This document shows, piece by piece, positions 17,116 through 25,635 of a DNA stretch of 64,000 nt. A program made the translations under genes and the position numbers. Source of the stretch: Spirochaetota bacterium (lineage in GTDB: Bacteria; Spirochaetota; UBA12135; COTS27); contig AP019861.1 of assembly GCA_013426755.1 (NCBI GenBank), forward strand, positions 2,139,271 to 2,203,270, in the 5' to 3' direction. Numbering within the stretch: the stretch's first letter is position 1; each line of letters opens with the position of its first letter. Below the pieces are notes generated by a model that worked only from the letters and a program-made list of their open reading frames with translations, had not been told where the DNA came from and ran no database searches.

Positions 17116-19719
17116 TTAAAATGAAACTTGAAAATCAAAAACAAACTCAGGAATACTGTTCGTATGCTGATAAAGACGAAAGTTATTAAGTTCGCTATCA
17201 TAAATATAACGCCAAGCAGCATAAAGGCGAATTGGGAAAACAGGCAAATTGACACGGGCACCAAAGCCTAAGGAATACATAAAATTCTCAAAATCAAATA
17301 AAAATGCGGACCCATCCTGCCCTACGCCAAGGAATTCTCTATTAAGGTTTCCAAATTCCCAGAACAGCACCGCCTGAACAGTATCGACCGGTATGCCTAT
17401 GCGCATTTCAAATTCATGTTCAATAAGCGCCTTCCCGTAAGGAAAATCACCATGTAGTGAATTGGTACCAAATCTTGCAACGCGAAAGTTATAAATATTA
17501 TCGTAGCTCCAACCCCTTAGTTGTGTGTTAAGGAATTTATAATAAAGCCGTTCTGGATAGACAAAATCACCTTGGAATGAATCTCCGAGTGTCCGAAATC
17601 GTCCTTTATAAGAAAATACGATGTGCCAAGGCATTCCAGCAACTACGGTTTCTTTAACAAAAATAGGTGAAAAAACAGCCTGCAGATCGAAGTGCCATTT
17701 TATTAACCTATAACTTCCAAAATAGAAAAAACTGCCCAAGCTGGCGTAAACGCCCTCGGTCGGGTTAAGAGTACTGTTACGTTTATCACGACTGAGTACG
17801 ACGGATAAGATATAGTAAATATTGAGTTCATTGGGCGGTGGTGGATCGAAGAGGTCTTTATTGAGGTCGTAAACTTCATTCTGTTTGTAGGTCTCAGGAA
17901 AAATTCTAAAATTCTGCAGGTATTCACGTGAATAATTGAAGCTAAACCCTTCTGTCAATCTAAACCAATTGCCTAAATTCTGCCCAGAAAATATAGATAA
18001 GACCAGTAAATCTTCTGTGTAGCGAATAGCGTCGCGTGTATTTTGGACAAGATCAACGCCGCCATCACCAGGATAAATGACTCTACGCTGACTGCCGTCT
18101 TCATTAGTAACGACTTGATTAATATAATACGGACGATAATATTTGCCATATGAGATACTTCCCCCTAAAGATACAGGTTTTCCGCCAATCCAAGGTTCAA
18201 CAAAGGAAAATTTAATCTCCTTAGCGAGCACACCATAGGTCAATCCCATTGAAATAGTCTGTCCTCTTCCGAGTAGATTTTTTTCTTCGAGATTGAAGAT
18301 AAGCGACAATCCATAAAGCGTACTGTAAGAAATTCCACCTGATATTAAACCTGTTTGCTGTTCTTTTAGATTGACAACTACGTTCATAAGTCCTTCTGCT
18401 GAACCTGGGTTGTAATTGGGCTTAATTTCTGAGAAATATCCTAGCCGATTGAGACGTGTAAGCGATGCTTTAAATTCTGAGACATTGAATATTTCGCCTT
18501 CTTCGATTGAGAATTCGCGCTCGACGACATATTCCTTAGTTTTAACGAGTCCTTCGATAAAGATGCGTTCGATATGTGATTTTCGTCCTTCATAAATATC
18601 AAAAACATAATCAATAGTCCGATCGGCATTGGTTGTTGCGATGGGCGTCACGCGAGCGAAGATATATCCTTGCTCTTGATATTTTTGATAAATTAACGCT
18701 ATATCTTTGTCGTGTTTGCTTTGGTCGAAATACTTACCTTCTTTACGACTGAAACGTCGAGTAATTTCTCTTTTAGAAAAGATTGTATTGCCACGAATAT
18801 CAACGGTACCGAAGTAATAAAGGTCTCCTTGTTCTATGTCCATTTTTATGAAGATATGATTGATATTTTTCTTTTTGGGGTTTTTCCATTGATGTGAAAA
18901 ATTGCTTGCGACTATTTTGCTATCGACATAACCTTTAGTTTGAAGGGCATAAATAACTTTTTCTTTATCGGCTTCAAACCTTTTACTGTCAAATTGTGCT
19001 TTACGAGCGGCGCCTGTACGTTTAGTTTCCATCGCACGTCTTAGTTTATAAGACTTAACGGCTTTATTTCCCTCGAAATCAATGCGCTTGACTAGCATTC
19101 TAACCCCTTCCTTAATAAAAAAGGTAATGATGATTTGATTTTTGATGGGGTCCTTAGTGACGGTGTAAGTGATTTTCACGTTATTAAAACCGGCATCACG
19201 GTATTTCTGGAGGAGGTCTACGCGTGCTGTGATGACTTCGTTTTCTCGATATCTCTGTCTGCGTGCAATATCGATTGCACTGCGAAGGGAGGGTATTCTA
19301 AACTGCCTGCTGCCAATGAAATTAATCTCTCCTATAAGCGGATATTCTTCTACTTGGACGATGATATCAATAGTGGCTGTTGCTTCACCCACTTGACTAA
19401 AAAATTCAATATCTGCAAAAAGACCGCTGTCGTATAACCTTTTAAAGCTAGCTCGAATAGTCGCTGGATCAGCAACTTCTCCTGTTTTAAGACTGAGTAC
19501 TGAGCGTACCTTCTTTTTGCGAACCGTTTTTAACCCACGAATGATTACATTCCCGATCAGTCTGTCCTCCTCTTCAAAGAGCCGACTCTCATTAAGTGGC
19601 TCTGTAATCTCAGAGGCTTCTGCTGGGAAGTCACCTTCTTGAGCCAAAATATCGATTGCAGACAAGTGCCACCCCACTATTATCCCAATCACAATTATTA
19701 AATTGATATATCTAGCCAA
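17116..19719 (-). CDS. bamA: Outer membrane protein assembly factor BamA
   Basis: Omp85-family core of the beta-barrel assembly machinery. An N-terminal hydrophobic signal (about 5-27) is followed by POTRA domains with the typical hxG-N pattern (IGNVIIRGLKTVRKKKVRS, IGEINFIGSRQF, VKRIDFEGNKAV, YFGTVDIRGNTIF, IERIFIEGLVKT; five in all) and the C-terminal 16-strand barrel from about residue 460 (GGISYSTLYGLSLIFNLEEKN). The barrel contains the lid-loop R-G-W in LRGWSY, the analogue of the VRGF motif, and ends in Phe (DFQVSF), the outer-membrane insertion signal. 867 residues, usual size. Head of the bamA-skp-lpxD operon. Confidence 0.96.
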   Translation of the reverse strand: MARYINLIIVIGIIVGWHLSAIDILAQEGDFPAEASEITEPLNESRLFEEEDRLIGNVIIRGLKTVRKKKVRSVLSLKTGEVADPATIRASFKRLYDSGLFADIEFFSQVGEATATIDIIVQVEEYPLIGEINFIGSRQFRIPSLRSAIDIARRQRYRENEVITARVDLLQKYRDAGFNNVKITYTVTKDPIKNQIIITFFIKEGVRMLVKRIDFEGNKAVKSYKLRRAMETKRTGAARKAQFDSKRFEADKEKVIYALQTKGYVDSKIVASNFSHQWKNPKKKNINHIFIKMDIEQGDLYYFGTVDIRGNTIFSKREITRRFSRKEGKYFDQSKHDKDIALIYQKYQEQGYIFARVTPIATTNADRTIDYVFDIYEGRKSHIERIFIEGLVKTKEYVVEREFSIEEGEIFNVSEFKASLTRLNRLGYFSEIKPNYNPGSAEGLMNVVVNLKEQQTGLISGGISYSTLYGLSLIFNLEEKNLLGRGQTISMGLTYGVLAKEIKFSFVEPWIGGKPVSLGGSISYGKYYRPYYINQVVTNEDGSQRRVIYPGDGGVDLVQNTRDAIRYTEDLLVLSIFSGQNLGNWFRLTEGFSFNYSREYLQNFRIFPETYKQNEVYDLNKDLFDPPPPNELNIYYILSVVLSRDKRNSTLNPTEGVYASLGSFFYFGSYRLIKWHFDLQAVFSPIFVKETVVAGMPWHIVFSYKGRFRTLGDSFQGDFVYPERLYYKFLNTQLRGWSYDNIYNFRVARFGTNSLHGDFPYGKALIEHEFEMRIGIPVDTVQAVLFWEFGNLNREFLGVGQDGSAFLFDFENFMYSLGFGARVNLPVFPIRLYAAWRYIYDSELNNFRLYQHTNSIPEFVFDFQVSF

Positions 19720-20312
19720 TAATCTTTCTTACTCTCATCTTTAACCATTTCTTAGAATAAAAAACGGTGTCCACCAGTAAATGTAGACAGGAAGCTATTT
19801 TTAGTCAAAAATTACAATGCTTAACCACAGTGCTTGACCATAGCATCACTATACATATCCAATCTAGCAAACAAAGAATGTTTCTTATTTTTAGTACGCT
19901 TGTTAAATCATATCAAAAAGGGGGTATTCTATAATCACATTAATAATTGTGTCAAATAATCGTGTCAATTGAGAGTTCTACTGCAATATTCAGTTCTTAC
20001 TTTAGCATAAAAACTCAAACAGCAATTATTTTCACATAATAACGCCTGCACTGTAAATTATATATTATACTATATTAAAGGGGTAATTTTATATCATTAT
20101 AGCCTAACATTCGCTTATTAATAGGATTTTTGGGCTCGTGGTATGTTGCTCTATTGATCAATTCCTCGATTAAGGAGTTATTTTGAAAGAAAATTGAATG
20201 GAAGTGAAGTACTCCGTCTCATCAATGATTGACTTATTATCGCTATAAGGGACACATTAAACATCATAATTATGATTTGTACTTAGCTAATCTAGGTCTT
20301 AATTAGAATCCT
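19720..20312. other. 593-bp AT-rich divergent intergenic region (bamA / recO)
   Basis: Should contain divergent promoters for bamA and recO. No gene seen. The only structure noted is a short AATAATYGTGTCAA direct repeat near 19945-19970 and an AAGGAG at about 20175 followed by a four-codon frame. No promoter could be assigned with confidence. Confidence 0.5.
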
Positions 20313-21179
20313 ATGCTACTCGAGACACCTGCAATTATTCTAACCAGAGAAGAAATTAAGACTTATGATGAAAAACTCACCATTTTTACAAAAAAACTAG
20401 GTAAAGTGATTGTTTTTAGTTATGGCAGTCGTTCTCCTAAATCACAACGCAGAAATTTATTTAGAAAACCTACTTGGTTAAAAGTTGGTTTAGAGAACAA
20501 AGCAACTGCGATAACATTACGCCACGCCCACGCACTGAGAACTATTCTGTGTCCGTTAGGTCACTCAGATATTTTGTTATTTCAAGAATTGTTAAAATGG
20601 GTTTATTACGTCACTCCTTTTGCTAGTCAAGAACTACTGCTATATTCGCTGCTAGAAACATTGACTCAAAAAAAAATATTAGACTTTCCTCCAGCATATA
20701 AATCACTTCTTTACCCTATAAGTATCCTTAAAATAATTGGGGAGCTTCCTGCGAGCGAATACTGTCATGCTTGTCAGACCCAATGTTCAGAATTTTACAC
20801 ACCTACGCTAGAAGAAACTTTCATTGGGACGACCTGTTCGCATATCACACCTCAGCTCCGCAAAATACTTCCCCCTACATATTCTCATTCAAAATCTACT
20901 GCTGCTAAAAACCACTTTCCATCAAAACAACCCCACCCAACCAATTTTTATCCGAATACAGCAGGCAAGAAAATCATCTCACATGCTGCTAATATTATGC
21001 CTCATTTCACGCTCTCACTTGAAGAGTTGATGCTCTTTCATCAGATCAGCGTTCTTTCACTTGACGATATAAGTAGCATTTTAGTAAGCACTGAAACAGT
21101 TTATTTTCGTCATAGTACAAATTTTGAGCAGAGTCCTGCCTACTTGAAATACTTAATCGAGCGCAAGTATATATCATAA
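20313..21179 (+). CDS. recO: DNA repair protein RecO
   Basis: RecFOR-pathway mediator that anneals DNA and loads RecA. The N-terminus matches the RecO OB-fold entry (TPAIILTREEIKTYDEKLTIFTKKLGKV, where families show 'aivL..r.yge.d.iv.llT.e.Gk'), and the following GSRSPKSQRR resembles the conserved G-x-R-x-x-KS. The C-terminal part is helical. The zinc site is poor: only a CHAC (about 155-158) and C163 are seen, followed by C175. 288 residues. Assigned from the N-terminal pattern; moderate confidence. No strong binding site precedes the ATG. Confidence 0.72.
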   Translation: MLLETPAIILTREEIKTYDEKLTIFTKKLGKVIVFSYGSRSPKSQRRNLFRKPTWLKVGLENKATAITLRHAHALRTILCPLGHSDILLFQELLKWVYYVTPFASQELLLYSLLETLTQKKILDFPPAYKSLLYPISILKIIGELPASEYCHACQTQCSEFYTPTLEETFIGTTCSHITPQLRKILPPTYSHSKSTAAKNHFPSKQPHPTNFYPNTAGKKIISHAANIMPHFTLSLEELMLFHQISVLSLDDISSILVSTETVYFRHSTNFEQSPAYLKYLIERKYIS

Positions 21180-21350
21180 ACATATCATAAACATATCATA
21201 ACTGGTGTTACTATTTTACAAACCAGGACACTTATAATAAAAACTAAATTAATTTTAAGAAATCAGTTCTCATTGACCCTGCAGACACAATTCTTCGCCT
21301 ATCATCGCTAGATCGAACGTGTGCTTTTATAAAAAAGATTGTTTTATCGT

Positions 21351-22445
21351 TCAATAAGAACGTTTGCGTTTGTTGTCGAGGAAATTATCAATGATAAATG
21401 AGCCCAAATTGTCTGGTGAACAGTAAAAGGCCTTTCCCATATTGATTTTTGTTAATTTTTTTACAAATTCTACCAATATAGGATCGTCTGTTATCATAAA
21501 GGTTGTGATTGGAATTGAACGTTTGCGGCACAGTATCGCTTCATCTAGGGTACGACTGACAATCTCAGGGTCTAAACCGAATGAATTTTTATAAAAAGTG
21601 CCATCTGTGAGCTTGATCATAGAGGGTTTTCCGTCTGTGATCATGATAATTTGCTTATTGAGTTGGCGTTTTTTGAGAAGTATTTCTCGTGCTTTACGCA
21701 GGCCCATCTGCGTATTCGTGTGATAAGGGCCAACGGCTATATGAACGATGTCACGTGGTTCTATTTTTACGGCGTCATCACCAAATAGTACGACTGAAAG
21801 ATCGTCTTTCGGATAATAGGTGCGAATAATATGTGCCAACGCCAATGCCAATTCCTTAGCAGGTGTGATTCGGTCTTCACCATAAAGAATCATTGAATGG
21901 GAAATATCTATCATCAAGGCTAGAGCGGTATCCGTAGCTCTTTCTAATTCAAACACTTCTAAGTCTTCTTCTGCTAAACTTAGTTCTAGCGATGCTGATC
22001 GTTTGATATTATTGAAGAAGCTTGATGAATAATCAAGGTGTTTTGTGTCGTCCCCAAAGACAAATTTTCGTTTTTCAATACCAAGGTCTCCCATAGCGCC
22101 GCCGTATTCGGCTAGATTATGCTGCCCGCTGCCGCCGCGTTTAAGTTTAGGAAAGATCTCGCGAAACACTTCTTCACCAATCTTCAATTTACCCAAATTT
22201 GTTGTTTCATATTTGCCTTCGACTTTCCGTAATAACTTATTGGCTTCAAGACTATCAAAAAAGTCCTGCAGTTGTACTTTCTCGTCAATATAACCACGTT
22301 CTTGCAGCAATTGCATCACTTCTTTGACTTTCTCAGCATTTCCTTTCAAGCGAATCATTAACATCTGAAACAATTGTTTAAGTTCATCGTAGAGCTTTTG
22401 TTCCATTAATGCTTTACGATCAAGCTTTTGATATCTAAATTCCAT
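21351..22445 (-). CDS. VWA-domain protein paired with a MoxR-like ATPase
   Basis: 364 residues. The C-terminal von Willebrand A domain carries a MIDAS motif D180-I-S-H-S184 (DxSxS), a Thr about 50 residues on in YHTNTQMGL, and MITDGKPSM, the usual third metal site. The N-terminal 150 residues are helical and charged (KALMEQKLYDELKQLFQ onward), followed by a Gly-rich linker. Proteins of this kind act with MoxR/Mg-chelatase-I-like ATPases as metal-dependent adaptors. The matching ATPase lies on the same strand 3.2 kb upstream, separated by the small-protein cassette. An AGGAAGAG ribosome binding site precedes the ATG. Target unknown. Confidence 0.85.
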   Translation of the reverse strand: MEFRYQKLDRKALMEQKLYDELKQLFQMLMIRLKGNAEKVKEVMQLLQERGYIDEKVQLQDFFDSLEANKLLRKVEGKYETTNLGKLKIGEEVFREIFPKLKRGGSGQHNLAEYGGAMGDLGIEKRKFVFGDDTKHLDYSSSFFNNIKRSASLELSLAEEDLEVFELERATDTALALMIDISHSMILYGEDRITPAKELALALAHIIRTYYPKDDLSVVLFGDDAVKIEPRDIVHIAVGPYHTNTQMGLRKAREILLKKRQLNKQIIMITDGKPSMIKLTDGTFYKNSFGLDPEIVSRTLDEAILCRKRSIPITTFMITDDPILVEFVKKLTKINMGKAFYCSPDNLGSFIIDNFLDNKRKRSY

Positions 22446-22536
22446 TGTCTCTTCCTAGTAAGAAGGTATATAAAATATTTGCTTTCAAGCGAATTATTGA
22501 CTATTGAAATACCTATTTAAGTTAAAAGTAGCTAAG

Positions 22537-22695
22537 TTACTTTTTATTGGGCTTCTTCTGACTGGACTTTGGAGATGCCTTATCAGGCTGCTTAGGTGCA
22601 ATAACTGGTCGTTCAGAAAGTCCTCCCTTGGGCACTATACTATGACGAATCCACCTAAAGCTATCTCCTCGCCTATCATTATTTTTTTTACTCAT
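22537..22695 (-). CDS. Small basic protein, cassette family A, copy 1
   Basis: 52 residues, starting MSKKNNDRRGDSFRWI and ending KKPNKK. An AGG lies about 10 bases before the ATG. The near-identical copy at 24009-24167 has the same length, with differences mostly at single residues and with one inserted and one deleted codon, so the frame is conserved; this is good evidence that it is translated. No known domain. It lies directly upstream of the VWA gene on the same strand. Arg/Lys-rich ends and a central GLSERPVIAP-type stretch are the only features. Confidence 0.65.
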   Translation of the reverse strand: MSKKNNDRRGDSFRWIRHSIVPKGGLSERPVIAPKQPDKASPKSSQKKPNKK

Positions 22696-22742
22696 TACTA
22701 ATTACCTGCTTAGCTGTTATTAATAAGGTTTATTTTGCTGCA

Positions 22743-22790
22743 TACAAAGTTATTCAGAGATTGGGAACTTTGAAAATTATAAATCTAATT
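22743..22790 (+). pseudogene. Remnant of the 3' end of a family C membrane-protein gene
   Basis: The bases match the last codons of the gene at 24801-25385 (KLFRDWE) but meet a TGA early. Only the tail remains; the body of the gene is missing and family A copy 1 lies to its left. Confidence 0.65.
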
Positions 22791-22872
22791 TAATCTATTT
22801 AATTATACAGATTTAACCAACCTTTCTCTCAATTGACTTCCATCATCTCTATTTTATTCTTTTTTCTAATTA

Positions 22873-23064
22873 TTATTTTTTTGATTTTTTGGGTTTAGCA
22901 GTTTCTTTATTTATTACCTCAGGTTTAATGTCACCGATACCCGCATTATACTTTGTATAAATTTCTTTACGCATATTGACAGATTTAGAAGTGTTGTCAG
23001 AACGTCCACCAGACTCTGAAGTAGTTCTCGACTTTTTATTGCTAGTAGTATTTTCTTCACTCAT
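22873..23064 (-). CDS. Small polar protein, cassette family B, copy 1
   Basis: 63 residues, rich in Ser/Thr in the first half and Lys at the end (KPKKSKK). AGAGGGG lies 8 bases before the ATG, a strong ribosome binding site. Related to 24338-24526 and 25460-25618: shared start (M-x-E-x-N/D-x-T), a central SKSxxxxxKIY-like element, and a Lys-rich end. No recognised domain; predicted disordered from composition. Divergent from the membrane protein that starts at 23344. Confidence 0.6.
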   Translation of the reverse strand: MSEENTTSNKKSRTTSESGGRSDNTSKSVNMRKEIYTKYNAGIGDIKPEVINKETAKPKKSKK

Positions 23065-23343
23065 CGTTTAAGCCCCTCTTAAAATCATAGAAATTCTTTT
23101 TAGTAATATTGTCTTTTTTATGATACAATGTTATTTTTATAAATTAATACTTTTACTTAATTTTTTATAATAAATCTTATTATCATTATTTACACTGCGC
23201 AGATGTAATTTACCCATTATAACACTATTAATTATTCTTATTCTATTTATTTTTGAATTTCTTATAATTTTTTTTTATTATTAACTATCTTTTGCGGTTA
23301 TATTAATGGCCATAACATCATCAATATTAAGAGAATTTATCAA
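23065..23343. promoter_or_regulatory. Divergent regulatory region of cassette copy 1
   Basis: 279 bp of very AT-rich DNA between the divergent family B and family C genes. By eye it is about 90% identical to 24527-24800 over roughly 200 bp, far more than the coding regions of the C genes. TATAAT-like sequences occur (for example 23263-23268), but no promoter pair could be fixed. Confidence 0.6.
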
Positions 23344-24003
23344 ATGAATTGGAATAAAAAAAAGAATTTAATACATAATACTACAACATGGATTTTAGTA
23401 ATAATAATCATCTTCTGTGCCCTTATAGTAATAGTTTCAGTATATGATCCCCATAAATTAACTGCCGTAGCAACTGCTATTCTGGCACTAGCAGCCATTG
23501 TTACTTTTTTCTACGCTAAACGACAACTAGACTTAATGACGGATCATAATAAGACCATGGCAAAGTATAATGGAACAAAATATACAGAGAAAATTTTAGA
23601 ACTTCGGGATAGCTTGTCCGATAGTTGCCTTGAAGCAGAGAATGCTAGGAGGGAACTTAAGAAATATTGTAAAGACAATAAATATTTTAATAACGAGGGG
23701 CAAATAATCCCCCAAAAATTAGAATCAGATACCAAAGGCAAGAAACTCTACGATGAAGAAGGAAAATTATCTCACACTTTTTATATTAAACTGAACAATT
23801 TATGCATGTATCTCTTAAGTCTTGCTGAGGGGAGGGATAAAAAAGAACTCTCCATTAACGATTTAGACATAAAACATTCCTTCTCAAAGGATTTTAAGAC
23901 GATATGGGAAGTAGAGAAACCTACTATGGATACAGAAGATTTCTCTAATGACTTTTCTATGATCCATAAATTATTTGACGCCTGGGACATCAAAAATAAG
24001 TAG
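23344..24003 (+). CDS. Two-helix membrane protein with cytoplasmic coiled region, cassette family C, copy 1
   Basis: 219 residues. A basic N-terminus is followed by two membrane segments (about 15-33 and 38-57), then YAKRQLDLM and a charged, helical cytoplasmic region (about 60-219) with coiled-coil character around 75-110. The layout (two N-terminal helices, 'RRQLD'-like exit, charged domain) resembles DUF4760-type proteins of unknown role; this is an architectural analogy, not a match. Paralogue of 24801-25385: the first 70 residues align well, the rest poorly, except for the tail (IHKLFDAWDI / IPKLFRDWEI). Its stop codon is 5 bp from that of family A copy 2, which is convergent. Confidence 0.75.
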   Translation: MNWNKKKNLIHNTTTWILVIIIIFCALIVIVSVYDPHKLTAVATAILALAAIVTFFYAKRQLDLMTDHNKTMAKYNGTKYTEKILELRDSLSDSCLEAENARRELKKYCKDNKYFNNEGQIIPQKLESDTKGKKLYDEEGKLSHTFYIKLNNLCMYLLSLAEGRDKKELSINDLDIKHSFSKDFKTIWEVEKPTMDTEDFSNDFSMIHKLFDAWDIKNK

Positions 24004-24008
24004 CCAAG

Positions 24009-24167
24009 CTACTTTTTATTAGACTTCTGATTGGAATTTGAAGATACCTTAGCAGGCTGCCTAGGTGCAATAACTAGTCGTTCAGAAAGTCCGTCCTTAG
24101 GCACTATGCTATGACGACTTATCCACCTAATGCTATCTCCTCGCCTATCACTATTTTTTTTACTCAT
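24009..24167 (-). CDS. Small basic protein, cassette family A, copy 2
   Basis: 52 residues, starting MSKKNSDRRGDSIRWI. About 80% identical to copy 1 by eye, with length differences only of whole codons. AGG lies about 10 bases upstream of the start. Convergent with the family C gene. Function unknown. Confidence 0.65.
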   Translation of the reverse strand: MSKKNSDRRGDSIRWISRHSIVPKDGLSERLVIAPRQPAKVSSNSNQKSNKK

Positions 24168-24213
24168 TGCTAATTACCTGCTTAGCTGTTATTAATAAGG
24201 TTTATTTTGCTAC

Positions 24214-24262
24214 ATACAAAGTTATTCAGAGATTGGGAACTTTGGAAATCATAAATCTAATT
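24214..24262 (+). pseudogene. Second remnant of a family C 3' end
   Basis: An open in-frame tail reading TKLFRDWELWKS then stop, almost the same as the tail of the gene at 24801-25385. The body of the gene is absent. Together with the remnant at 22743 it shows that family C genes have been lost or replaced in this locus. Confidence 0.65.
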
Positions 24263-24337
24263 TAATCTATTTAATTGTACAGATTTAACCAACCTTTCTC
24301 TCAATTAACTTCCATCATCTCTATTTTATTCTTTTTT

Positions 24338-24526
24338 TTAATTATTATTCTTTTCTTTTTTCTCTAAATCTTTCGCTATTTGTCTAATTTCAGCAATTTC
24401 TTTCCCTGTATCTCCAGATTTACGAATGTTACTACGACGATCACCAAATTTCATATAGATTTTTTCAGTTGTATCGGCAGACTTAGAAGCATCGCTGGTA
24501 TTACCGGTAATATTTTTTTCACCCAT
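24338..24526 (-). CDS. Small charged protein, cassette family B, copy 2
   Basis: 62 residues, ending AKDLEKKEKNNN; the last 18 residues are almost identical to those of copy 3 (25460-25618). AAAGG precedes the ATG by about 8 bases. Charged and probably helical at its end. Function unknown. Confidence 0.6.
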   Translation of the reverse strand: MGEKNITGNTSDASKSADTTEKIYMKFGDRRSNIRKSGDTGKEIAEIRQIAKDLEKKEKNNN

Positions 24527-24800
24527 TGTTCAAACCTTTCTTAAGATCATAAAAACTCTTATTAACAATTTTATCTCTTTTATGATAGAATGTTATTTTA
24601 ATAAATTAATACTTCTATTTAATTTTTCATAATAAATCTTATTATTATTTACACTAAGCAGATAACTTACTCATTATAACATTATTAATCATTCTTATTC
24701 TATTTATTTTTGAATTTATTATAATTTTTTTTTATTATTAACTATCTTTTGCATTTATATTAGCAGTCCTAGTATCATCAATGTTGAGAGGATTTATGAA
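24527..24800. promoter_or_regulatory. Divergent regulatory region of cassette copy 2
   Basis: Counterpart of 23065-23343, well conserved. Just before the family C start lies GAGAGG followed by ATGAAATGA (24796-24804): a two-codon frame (Met-Lys-stop) whose stop overlaps the real start codon at 24801. The equivalent position in copy 1 reads ATC, so this feature is not shared. Confidence 0.55.
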
Positions 24801-25385
24801 ATGAATAGGAATAGAACAAAAAATTTTATATTTTATCTAATAGAAATTTTAGTGATACTAGCCGTTGTAAGCATTGTAGTTACTGTAGTAATACCTTTAG
24901 TATCAGACGATTACCAGAAAATAACTGCTATAGCAACTGCTATTCTAGCAGGAATAGCTCTTTTCACTTATCCTTACGCTAAAAAACAACTGGACTCAAT
25001 GAGAACAAATAATGACGCAACCCACATAAAAGCAATTTTTAATCTTGAAGAGAAGATGTCCGAATTTGAACTAAGGATCCGAACTTTAAGAAAAGATTTT
25101 CAAACAAACGCGAAATTAGAGGATAAAAAAAATAAAATTAAAGAAGAACATGAAGTAAATTTAATTATCTATTACAATCGTTTAGAAAATTTATGCTTTT
25201 ATATTCTACATTTTCAAAAATCACTGCAGAATAATGATTTATTTAAAAACATGAAAGAAATGTACTCTTCCCACTTGGAACGGATTTATGAAATAGAAGG
25301 AGAAAACTTCAAAAAAAATGATTTTTCTAAAAAACACCCATTTATACCAAAGTTATTCAGAGATTGGGAGATTTGGAAACCGTAA
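24801..25385 (+). CDS. Two-helix membrane protein, cassette family C, copy 2
   Basis: 194 residues. Membrane segments lie at about 12-33 and 40-58, joined by a short loop (SDDYQKI), with YAKKQLDSM marking the cytoplasmic exit. The cytoplasmic part (62-194) is charged with an acidic/basic heptad-like region (FNLEEKMSEFELRIRTLRKD). Shares with copy 1 the membrane part, a central LENLCFYIL / LNNLCMYLL element, and the tail. Overall identity is only about 30% by eye, although the flanking DNA is nearly the same. GAGAGG lies about 10 bases before the start. Function unknown. Confidence 0.75.
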   Translation: MNRNRTKNFIFYLIEILVILAVVSIVVTVVIPLVSDDYQKITAIATAILAGIALFTYPYAKKQLDSMRTNNDATHIKAIFNLEEKMSEFELRIRTLRKDFQTNAKLEDKKNKIKEEHEVNLIIYYNRLENLCFYILHFQKSLQNNDLFKNMKEMYSSHLERIYEIEGENFKKNDFSKKHPFIPKLFRDWEIWKP

Positions 25386-25459
25386 ACTTAATTTAATTAT
25401 ATATGTTTAACTAACTTCTCTCTCAATCAACTTCCATCATTTCTATTTTATTCTTTTTT

Positions 25460-25618
25460 CTAATTATTATTCTTTTGCTTTTTCTCTAAATCTTTCGCTA
25501 TTTGCCTAATTTCAGCAATTTTTGCTCTTGTATCCTCAACTTTAGGAATATCTTGATAGCAACCAAACTCTGAGGCAATTTCCGATTCCTTACGGCTGGT
25601 AGTATCTTTCTCATTCAT
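25460..25618 (-). CDS. Small charged protein, cassette family B, copy 3
   Basis: 52 residues, starting MNEKDTTSRKESE and ending AKDLEKKQKNNN. AGAGAGG lies 8 bases before the ATG. It starts 17 bp after the stop of the MoxR-like ATPase gene on the same strand, so it is probably translated from the same message. This links the small-protein family to the ATPase. Confidence 0.65.
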   Translation of the reverse strand: MNEKDTTSRKESEIASEFGCYQDIPKVEDTRAKIAEIRQIAKDLEKKQKNNN

Positions 25619-25635
25619 TACTTAGACCTCTCTTA

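Noticed and set aside
22504..22701. 65-residue plus-strand frame opposite family A copy 1
   Set aside because: The minus-strand frame is conserved with its duplicate by whole-codon changes, which supports that strand instead.
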